Positions 57,880 through 64,000 of a DNA stretch of 64,000 nucleotides are shown here, piece after piece (position 1 is the first letter of the stretch; each line of letters opens with the position of its first letter). The stretch spans positions 558,001-622,000 of the forward strand of contig NZ_PGCL01000001.1 of the NCBI RefSeq assembly GCF_004297185.1, in the 5' to 3' direction. Position numbers and translations under genes: made by a program. The notes under the pieces were generated by a model. That model ran no database searches. It was not told the DNA's origin and saw only the letters and a list, made by a program, of their open reading frames with translations. Source of the DNA: Methanofollis fontis. GTDB taxonomy: Archaea; Halobacteriota; Methanomicrobia; Methanomicrobiales; Methanofollaceae.

Positions 57880-59120
57880 CAGGCATCCCACCCTGCACGC
57901 ACGAACTTCTCCTCCTCTCCCATCACCATCGTGGCGTCGACCCCGATCTTCACGTTCGTGCCGTCGCCCTCCCGACAGGGGTCCAGGGACGACCCCCGCA
58001 CCCCGGTGATCACCATCAGGTCGCGGTCACCCCGCACGCGGGTGGCGATCGCATACTCCACGTCCTCTATGGAGAAGGGGTCGATGTCCTCGTCGACGAC
58101 GACGACGTGCTTGAGGGAGGTATGGGCGGCAAACGCCGCCATGATGGCGTTCTTCCCATCGCCCTGCGTGTTCTTGCGGATCTGGACGACGGCATGCAGG
58201 TATCCGCAGCCGCCGGTGGTCAGCACCACGTTGCGCACACTGGTCACGCCGGCCACGGCCGCATAGATCCTGGGTTCATAGGGCACGCCCATCAGCAGGC
58301 GGTGTTCGTTGCCGCCGGGCAGGATGGAGTGGTAGATGGGGTCGTCCGCCGTCCACATCCCGGTGAACTCGATCACCGGCTGGATCCGCTGGAAGTCGTA
58401 GGTGCCGGTGATGTCCACAAATGGCCCCTCCTCGGTCCGTTCGGCGCCGATATAGCCCTCGAGCACGATCTCCGCCTCTGGCACGAGCACGCCGTTGCCG
58501 CACTCATGGACCGGCAGTTCCCCGCCCATCAGTTCGGCTGCAAAGGCGAGTTCCTTGCCCTCCGGCACGCGGGTGCAGGAGGCGAAGGTGACCGCCGGGT
58601 GTGCGCCGATGACCACGGCCACCGGCAGGCGTTCGCCCCGCGCCAGCGCCTCGCGGTGCATCACGTCGGTGTGCCTCCCCTCGACCAGGCGGGCGGCGAC
58701 GCGGTCCGCCCCGGTCACCATCATCCGGTGGATGGAGGCGTTCTCGACGTCGCCTGAGCGGGAGAAGACGATCCCGGCCGTGATATAGGGGCCGCCGTCC
58801 CGCGGGAAGAAGGTCATGATCGGGAGTTCGGCGAGGTCGACCTCCCGCATCGGGAGGTGTCCCATCATCTTCAGCCGCCCGTTGTAGGCGGCGCCTGCAA
58901 GCCGCTTTACAAGTCCCTTCTCGTCCGACCCGAGTGCCGCCGCCAGAGCGGGGCGCGAGGCGGTGAGGTTCATCACTGACTTTCGGCCGTCGGGGTCCTT
59001 CATCAGGAGTATCCGGTCGGTCCCGGCTGCCATTTTCGCCGCTTCAAAACGGAGGTCCACCGGCCGGTCGATCTCGTCGGCCAGTCCCGCCTCCTGCATC
59101 TGCTGGATAAAGTCACGCAT
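57879..59120 (-). CDS. UbiD-family decarboxylase, probable anhydromevalonate phosphate decarboxylase
   Basis: A 413-residue prenylated-FMN-dependent decarboxylase of the UbiD family. Conserved parts are FSRSGDVENASIHRMM, VVIGAHPAVTFASC, the active-site region GAERTEEGPFVDITGTYD and the late TTGGCGYLHAVVQI. In the archaeal mevalonate pathway this enzyme turns trans-anhydromevalonate 5-phosphate into isopentenyl phosphate. Being between ubiX and the dehydratase subunit supports this. The start is placed at 59120 (MRDFIQQM); a Met at 59129 is an alternative. Both overlap the end of ubiX. Confidence 0.88.
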   Translation of the reverse strand: MRDFIQQMQEAGLADEIDRPVDLRFEAAKMAAGTDRILLMKDPDGRKSVMNLTASRPALAAALGSDEKGLVKRLAGAAYNGRLKMMGHLPMREVDLAELPIMTFFPRDGGPYITAGIVFSRSGDVENASIHRMMVTGADRVAARLVEGRHTDVMHREALARGERLPVAVVIGAHPAVTFASCTRVPEGKELAFAAELMGGELPVHECGNGVLVPEAEIVLEGYIGAERTEEGPFVDITGTYDFQRIQPVIEFTGMWTADDPIYHSILPGGNEHRLLMGVPYEPRIYAAVAGVTSVRNVVLTTGGCGYLHAVVQIRKNTQGDGKNAIMAAFAAHTSLKHVVVVDEDIDPFSIEDVEYAIATRVRGDRDLMVITGVRGSSLDPCREGDGTNVKIGVDATMVMGEEEKFVRAGWDA

Positions 59121-59685
59121 CGTCGTCATAGCCGTTCCATCGTTTTCCTATTGTGTGTTCGACCCCCAGGTGGTCGAGGATACGGGCCACCACCATATCG
59201 ACCAGGTCGTCGATCGTCTCGGGCCGCCCGTAGAAGGGCGGACTCGCCACCATCACCGTCGCCCCCGCATCGTCGGCGGCGAGCATGTTGGTGAGATGCA
59301 CCCGCGAGAGCGGCATCTCCCGCAGCACGAGCAGGCACCGCCGCCGCTCCTTGAGGCAGACATCGGCCGTCCTGGCGATGAGGGTGTCCGAGAAACCGTG
59401 GGCGATCGAGGCCAGGCTCTTCATCGAGCAGGGGACGATCGCCATCCCGTCGTACCTGAACGAACCGCTGGCAATCTCGGCGGCCAGGTTGCTGTTATCC
59501 TCTTCGATCACCGGAAAACCCGTGAGGTCCACCCCCTCGAAGGCGGCGATCTCCCTGGCCACGTCCGAGACCACCAGGTGGACGCGGGCCTGTCCGCTCA
59601 GAACCTCCAGCAGGCGGCGGGCATAGATGATCCCGCTCGCCCCGGTCACGCCGACAACATATTCCTTCTGCATGCTCTTCCTCAT
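59113..59685 (-). CDS. ubiX: Flavin prenyltransferase UbiX
   Basis: A 190-residue flavoprotein making prenylated FMN from FMN and dimethylallyl phosphate, the cofactor of UbiD enzymes. The FMN/phosphate motif GVTGASGIIYARRLL is near residue 12. Further family motifs are GMAIVPCSMKSLASIAHG, LKERRRCLLVLREMPLS and a tail with VASPPFYGRP. The start at 59685 is an ATG overlapping the HD gene's stop as ATGA; one four codons later (59673) is also possible. The open frame upstream is a shadow of the HD gene. Confidence 0.94.
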   Translation of the reverse strand: MRKSMQKEYVVGVTGASGIIYARRLLEVLSGQARVHLVVSDVAREIAAFEGVDLTGFPVIEEDNSNLAAEIASGSFRYDGMAIVPCSMKSLASIAHGFSDTLIARTADVCLKERRRCLLVLREMPLSRVHLTNMLAADDAGATVMVASPPFYGRPETIDDLVDMVVARILDHLGVEHTIGKRWNGYDDDA

Positions 59686-60884
59686 ATGGGCAGCCTGTTC
59701 TGCTGCGTTGGTTTTTTGATGTGGAGCACCTCGTATGCCGCTCGCTCCACCGCCTCCCGCCGGTCGGGGGTGGTGTAGACGCCGAGACGCCACTGCTCCC
59801 GCCGCGTCTCGTTCAGGGTTGAGAGGAGCGGGGAGACCTGTTCCAGACCGACCAGGGCGTTCCTGTCGCGCACCCGCACCTCCATCGACATCTCGGCGGG
59901 GAAGGGCGGGATGTCGACGAGCACATATTCCTCGCCGACGCCCGCCTCGGCGGCGATGGCGGCGGCGATACGCCGGCTTTCCTCCAGACCGGCGCCCCGC
60001 TGGACGGCGGGGGCGTTCACCTGTCCCCGCCCCACATACACCGCCCGCTTGTAGAGGTGGCGGCGATAGAGGCGCTTCGCCAGCATCTGTGCGGTGTCGT
60101 CCGGCGACGAGAGGAGGCGGGTGAAGAGAGCGGCGTCGTCCAGGCGCATCAGGTCGGGGGCCTCCTCGCCGCTCTCCGCCGCGTGGGCGATGAGGGCGAG
60201 GTGGAACATCGAGGTGGCGATCCGCGAGACATGGTGGTAATAGACCACCGGGCGCATCAGGGTTCTGGCGATGAGCAGGGACTCGGCGGCATTGATCCCG
60301 CCCTGGTCGAGGGCGATCCCGGTCTCCGTCCCGACCGTGGAGCGGACGAGTCGTGCGGCGTCCACGATCCCGTAGGGCACGCCGGTGTAGTGTGCGTCCC
60401 TGAGGAGATAGTCCATGCGGTCCACGTCCAGGTCGCCGTGGATGATCCCGGCATAGCGGTGCGACCCATTGATCACGGAGGCCACCTCTCCGGGGTCGAG
60501 GCCGCACTCCGCCAGCAGGGCGGCGGTCCGCCCCTCCTCGAGCAGGGCGGCGACGTTCTGGTGACCCCTGCCGGTCCGTTCCAGCATGAAGGCCTCGGAG
60601 ACATGGGAGAAGGGGCCGTGGCCGATATCGTGGAGGAGCGCCGAGACGGTGACCAGGTCCCGCTCCCCGTTGTTGAGGCCGAGGTGGCGCGAGAGCACCG
60701 ATGCCAGGTGCATGGTGCCGAGGCAGTGCTCGAAGCGGGTATGGTTTGCGCCCGGATAGACGAGATGGGCAAACCCCAGCTGCCTGATATGGCGGAGGCG
60801 CTGGAGGGCCGGAGAGTCGAGGAGGGTGAGCGCTGCCTTCCCCACCTCAATGTCGCCGTGCACCGGGTCCTTGATGATTTTCAT
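59682..60884 (-). CDS. HD-superfamily phosphohydrolase (COG1078 type)
   Basis: A 400-residue HD-domain protein related to SAMHD1-like dNTPases. Metal ligands are in [14 protein letters not shown] and [12 protein letters not shown] (HD), with a later Asp in [15 protein letters not shown]. The N-terminus [12 protein letters not shown] is the family signature. It leads the mevalonate-pathway operon, overlapping ubiX by 4 bases. The functional link is not obvious, although COG1078 members hydrolyse nucleotides. It is divergent from cofD. Confidence 0.9.
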   Translation of the reverse strand: MKIIKDPVHGDIEVGKAALTLLDSPALQRLRHIRQLGFAHLVYPGANHTRFEHCLGTMHLASVLSRHLGLNNGERDLVTVSALLHDIGHGPFSHVSEAFMLERTGRGHQNVAALLEEGRTAALLAECGLDPGEVASVINGSHRYAGIIHGDLDVDRMDYLLRDAHYTGVPYGIVDAARLVRSTVGTETGIALDQGGINAAESLLIARTLMRPVVYYHHVSRIATSMFHLALIAHAAESGEEAPDLMRLDDAALFTRLLSSPDDTAQMLAKRLYRRHLYKRAVYVGRGQVNAPAVQRGAGLEESRRIAAAIAAEAGVGEEYVLVDIPPFPAEMSMEVRVRDRNALVGLEQVSPLLSTLNETRREQWRLGVYTTPDRREAVERAAYEVLHIKKPTQQNRLPI

Positions 60885-60934
60885 CGGCCGTTCCGTTAAA
60901 AATCTTCATGTATGCACACTTAAACTATTGTCTT

Positions 60935-61852
60935 ATGATTACGTTTCTCTCCGGCGGCACCGGGACGCCGAAACTCCTGCGGGGGATGCGCAACCTCGTC
61001 GCCGACGATCAGATCGCCGTCGTCGTCAACACGGCCGAGGATATGTGGCTCTCCGGCAACCACATGTCGCCTGATATCGACACCGTCCTCTACCTGTATG
61101 CGGGTCTGCTGAACACCGATACCTGGTGGGGGATCAGGGGCGACACCTTTGCCACCCACAAGTTCCTCGAACGCATCGATGACGGTGAGTTCATCGCCAT
61201 CGGGGACCGCGACCGTGCCGTCCATATCGCCCGCGCCAGGATGCTCTGGGACGGTCTCAGCCTGACGGCGGCAACAGAACGGATTGCCGATGCCCTGGGC
61301 GTGCAGGCGCGGGTGCTTCCGATGACCGATGCCGAGGTGACGACCTATGTGGAGACGGCGGGGGGTCCGATGCATTTCCAGGAATACTGGGTGCGTCACC
61401 GGGGCGAGGTGGCGATCGACGGTGTGGTGCGGATGGGCGAGCGCGAACCGGCGGCGAGCGAGGCGGCGATCGCCGCAATCCGGGATGCCGAGGCAGTGAT
61501 CCTCGGGCCGTCCAACCCGGTGACGAGCATCTCGCCGATCCTGGAGTGCGGCGGCATCAGGGAGGCGCTTGAAGAGCAGTTCGTCATCGCCGTCTCTCCC
61601 TTCATCGGGGACAGGCCGGTCTCCGGGCCCGCCGCCGCCCTGATGGAGGCATGGGGGATGGAAGCCTCTTCGGCCGGGACCTATACCCTCTACCGCGATT
61701 TCTGCGATGTGTTCGTGCAGGACATCCGCGACTCCTGTGATGTGCCGGGCAGTCTCCGCCTGGACACCATGATGTCGGACGAACGCCGGGCTGAGGCCCT
61801 GGCCTGGGAGATGATGGCGATCGTCAGGGCCGTGGAGCGAAGGAGAGGCTGA
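60935..61852 (+). CDS. cofD: LPPG:FO 2-phospho-L-lactate transferase
   Basis: A 305-residue enzyme that joins the phospholactyl (or phosphoenolpyruvyl) part of the activated precursor to FO during coenzyme F420 synthesis. The N-terminal nucleotide-binding loop is [35 protein letters not shown] and [14 protein letters not shown] are also conserved CofD regions. The start is at 60935, the family's usual MITFLSGG; nine extra codons to 60908 overlap the promoter. It is divergent from the HD gene. Its last 29 bases overlap the convergent MBL-fold gene. Confidence 0.95.
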   Translation: MITFLSGGTGTPKLLRGMRNLVADDQIAVVVNTAEDMWLSGNHMSPDIDTVLYLYAGLLNTDTWWGIRGDTFATHKFLERIDDGEFIAIGDRDRAVHIARARMLWDGLSLTAATERIADALGVQARVLPMTDAEVTTYVETAGGPMHFQEYWVRHRGEVAIDGVVRMGEREPAASEAAIAAIRDAEAVILGPSNPVTSISPILECGGIREALEEQFVIAVSPFIGDRPVSGPAAALMEAWGMEASSAGTYTLYRDFCDVFVQDIRDSCDVPGSLRLDTMMSDERRAEALAWEMMAIVRAVERRRG

Positions 61853-62660
61853 GCCCGACGCCCGCCTCCCCGACCCTGCACGACCCCGCAAGGGCGATGA
61901 TGGCGGGGAGGCCGGTGCAGTGGCAGGGGTAGATGCGCCCGGGCGAGAGGTTCCTGAAGTAGCGGTAGGTTTCGTTGATCCGCTCCTCGCTCGCATCGAG
62001 GAGGTGGAACCCGCCGATGACGGCCGCAACCCGCTCCTCCCCGCAGACCTCCCGTGCATACTCCACAGTCGAGCAGATGCCGGCATGGGCGCACCCGGTG
62101 ATCACGACCACGCCGTCCTCTGAAGCGTAGGCGAGGGCGGTGTCGTCCGGGACCGTATCGGGCCGTCCGTCGCACTCCCCGACGGTGTGCCCCTCCTCGA
62201 AGGAGAAGCGCCGCGGGATCTCGCCCAGGAAATGGAGGTCATCGGTGATCGCCACTGGCTCGCGGGAGAGGTGCACCTCGCCCTGGCGGCGGAGGTCGTC
62301 CTCTCCCATCGGCATCCCGATCTCCGGGAGACCGGCGGCGCTGATATGCCGGAAGATCGCCGGGTGGGCGAGGTATCCGGGACGGGTATGGGGTCTTCCC
62401 TCGATCACCGCCCCGTTCAGGTGCCTGAGCAGGGGAAGGAGCCCCCAGGTGTGGTCGAGGTGGGCGTGGGAGAACACCACGCGCTCGATTTCAAGGAGCG
62501 TCTCGCCCATGGCCATGGCATTTCTCAGGAAAATATCGGAGTACCCGAGGTCGAAGAGCACGCCGGTCGGTCCGTCCCGGATCAAAAAGGAGATCCCGGG
62601 TTCACCCAGGAAATAGCGGTCGGTGATGGTGGTGTTGTCGCAGAGCAGGGTGAGGTCCAT
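61824..62660 (-). CDS. MBL-fold metallohydrolase of the COG1237 (MJ0301-like) group
   Basis: A 278-residue metallo-beta-lactamase-fold enzyme. The metal motif is [17 protein letters not shown] (HxHxDH), with later ligands in [17 protein letters not shown] and [11 protein letters not shown], and CHCTG near the C-terminus. This is the group once linked to pterin and methanopterin metabolism (MJ0301 type); the reaction here is not established. The start at 62660 gives MDLTLLCDN; the longer frame to 62732 overlaps the divergent transporter's promoter. The 3' end overlaps cofD by 29 bases. Confidence 0.88.
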   Translation of the reverse strand: MDLTLLCDNTTITDRYFLGEPGISFLIRDGPTGVLFDLGYSDIFLRNAMAMGETLLEIERVVFSHAHLDHTWGLLPLLRHLNGAVIEGRPHTRPGYLAHPAIFRHISAAGLPEIGMPMGEDDLRRQGEVHLSREPVAITDDLHFLGEIPRRFSFEEGHTVGECDGRPDTVPDDTALAYASEDGVVVITGCAHAGICSTVEYAREVCGEERVAAVIGGFHLLDASEERINETYRYFRNLSPGRIYPCHCTGLPAIIALAGSCRVGEAGVGLSLSFAPRP

Positions 62661-62741
62661 GTATGGCGATCGGTGGGAGGGGGCCTCCCTTAACCCTGCC
62701 GGAGGATCAGGTTCATCACCCCGCAGGCGCACTCATCCGCC

Positions 62742-63629
62742 ATGGGCCGGGGGGATGTCGGGGACCGGTCCGCCCTTGCGGCGGCGCTGGCGATCACGGC
62801 AGGATTCATGCTCGTCGAGGTGGCGGGCAGCGTGCTCTCCGGATCGCTCTCCCTCATCTCGGACGCCGCCCATATGCTCACTGACTCCCTGGCCCTGACC
62901 CTCTCCCTGGGGGCGGTGATCATCGCCGACCGCCTGCCCACTAAGGGGCGGACCTTCGGCTACCACCGCCTGGAGGTGCTGGCCGCCTTCATCAACGGTC
63001 TGCTGCTCGTGCTGATCGCCGCCGTCATAATTATGGAGGCGGTGGATCGGTTGTTCTCGCCGCCCCCGGTCGGCGGTGCCCTGATGGGGGTGGTTGGGCT
63101 GATCGGCCTTGGCGCCAACCTGGTCGTCGCCTGGATGCTTCACGGGCGTGAGGACCTGAACGTCCGCGCCGCATTTTTCCATGTCGTCAGCGACACCCTT
63201 TCGTCGGCGGCGGTGGTCGTTGCCGCCGCCTGGATCGCCCTCACCGGGCAGAGCATCGTCGACCCCCTGCTCTCAATCGGCATCGCCGCCTTCATTCTCA
63301 TCTCTTCCTCCGCCATCCTCAGGGAGTCGGGCGGCATCCTCCTCCAGTACGCACCCCCGGGCGTGGACCTGGACGAGGTGGTCGTGGCGATCGAGTCGGT
63401 CGAGGGCGTCAGCGGCGTGCATAACGTCCACCTCTGGAGCCTTTGCTCGCATATCAATATCCTGGACGCCCATGTTGTCGTCGATACCGACGATTTCGCC
63501 GCCGTCGAGGAGATCAAACGGGAGATCAAATGCCGTCTGTCGAGTTTCGAGGTGAACTACAGCACCCTGGAGTTTGAACGGGAGCCCTGCCCGTCCTGTT
63601 CGGTCGTCTGCACCATCCCGGCAGATTAG
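62742..63629 (+). CDS. Cation diffusion facilitator zinc-type transporter
   Basis: A 295-residue CDF/ZnT-like exporter. Metal-site motifs are HMLTD in helix 2 (SDAAHMLTDSLAL) and HVVSD in helix 5 (FFHVVSDTLSS), both HxxxD as in zinc transporters. There are six membrane segments between residues 10 and 205. The cytoplasmic C-terminal domain carries VSGVHNVHLWSLCSH, and the tail has a Cys motif EPCPSCSVVC that could bind metal. It is the second CDF gene of the window and has the normal architecture, unlike the NifX-fused one. The start lies in the gap after the divergent MBL gene. Confidence 0.92.
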   Translation: MGRGDVGDRSALAAALAITAGFMLVEVAGSVLSGSLSLISDAAHMLTDSLALTLSLGAVIIADRLPTKGRTFGYHRLEVLAAFINGLLLVLIAAVIIMEAVDRLFSPPPVGGALMGVVGLIGLGANLVVAWMLHGREDLNVRAAFFHVVSDTLSSAAVVVAAAWIALTGQSIVDPLLSIGIAAFILISSSAILRESGGILLQYAPPGVDLDEVVVAIESVEGVSGVHNVHLWSLCSHINILDAHVVVDTDDFAAVEEIKREIKCRLSSFEVNYSTLEFEREPCPSCSVVCTIPAD

Positions 63630-63717
63630 GTGGTGCCGCATACCGGATCCCATCTGCCGCCCTTTCGGTATGATTATCTGCGGATCGCGTGCAGTATTGA
63701 TCAGGCGGGCAGACGGC

Positions 63718-64000
63718 ATGGAACGACAGGATCTCCTCACGATTGTAGCGGCGGTGGCGATCGTACTGATCCTTGCCCTGGTCGTCAAGCCCATGCTGAC
63801 CGGGGAGTGGTGGAAGGAGCCCCCGCCCGGTCCCGCCCCGGTCTCTCCCTGGCAGCCGCGCTCGACCCCCGCCCCCCCGGAGATCGATGCGGGTGCCCCG
63901 ACGATCGAGGCGGACTACCGCTGGACGGCGATCGACGGCGGTATCCGCACCTGGTCGTGCGAGGTGCCGGAGGAACTCTTTGAATATCTCCGCAGTCTGC
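63718..64000 (+). CDS. N-terminal part of a secreted/membrane transglutaminase-like protein, cut by the window edge
   Basis: From the ATG at 63718 the frame stays open to the window end (94 residues). It has a membrane segment (about 6-25), a Pro-rich linker (PPPGPAPVSPW ... TPAPP) and the beginning of a domain: YRWTAIDGGIRTWSCEVP and ELFEYLRS. This Trp-rich lead-in is typical of archaeal transglutaminase-like superfamily proteins. The catalytic part lies beyond the window, so the call is provisional. It lies 88 bp after the CDF gene on the same strand. Confidence 0.55.
   Translation, partial: MERQDLLTIVAAVAIVLILALVVKPMLTGEWWKEPPPGPAPVSPWQPRSTPAPPEIDAGAPTIEADYRWTAIDGGIRTWSCEVPEELFEYLRSL

Noticed and set aside
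1-64000. CRISPR array, tRNA, rRNA, intact insertion sequence
   Set aside because: Gaps were read for spaced repeats, cloverleaf-like sequence and transposase frames; none could be supported.

Overview
The window reads as a chromosomal stretch of a GC-rich methanogenic euryarchaeon, most likely of the order Methanomicrobiales (Methanofollis/Methanoculleus-like; the genus is an inference from gene content and composition). The lineage markers are CofD (coenzyme F420), SepRS (indirect Cys-tRNA synthesis), a SufBC-only Fe-S system, aRF1 and EF-2 with the diphthamide site, the archaeal phosphomevalonate dehydratase/UbiD route, QueCDE for archaeosine, the DUF2115 and FilR1-type families, and TATA-type promoters, several of them leaderless.

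Layout. 1-11043 (minus) is a surface-glycan cluster. It runs from GlmM, two GlmU-like nucleotidylyltransferases and GlmS through the four enzymes that turn UDP-GlcNAc into a UDP-2,3-diacetamido-glucuronate type sugar, then a GT4 glycosyltransferase and the start of the oligosaccharyltransferase AglB. 11099-14804 (minus) is a tight operon sufC-sufB-pcm-cyclase-unknown. 15149-20024 holds a transglutaminase-like membrane protein, a HAD phosphatase, a tandem pair of Cys-rich paralogues, a THEP1 NTPase and a ROK sugar kinase. 20043-23041 (minus) is a six-gene cassette: three small membrane proteins, an ABC exporter and an XRE regulator. 23562-29917 carries two very large PAS sensor proteins. 30075-37590 is mixed: DUF2115, a Cache lipoprotein, a dGTPase-like HD protein with an RNB exonuclease, and a cation transporter fused to a NifX-like domain.

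37785-39380 is a small accessory island: a decayed MNT/HEPN toxin-antitoxin pair, an intact HicBA pair and a gene-free stretch with a 34-bp perfect palindrome. 39381-44815 (minus) is a translation operon prf1-argS-taw1-sepS. 44870-47899 (minus) is queD-queE-queC-nudix-hydrolase, divergent from the plus-strand operon rpsL-rps7-fusA (48066-51337), which ends in a clear hairpin-T6 terminator. 51392-55095 has a ferritin-like lipoprotein, a polymer-forming membrane protein, an Mth938-like protein, a proline iminopeptidase and a gene-free GC-rich stretch.

55096-60884 (minus) contains a FilR1-type regulator that appears frameshifted in a C6 tract, then an overlapping operon HD hydrolase-ubiX-UbiD decarboxylase-phosphomevalonate dehydratase large subunit-unknown. 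cofD, an MBL-fold enzyme, a second cation-efflux transporter and the start of a transglutaminase-like protein close the window. No rRNA, tRNA, CRISPR array, intact insertion sequence or replication origin was seen.
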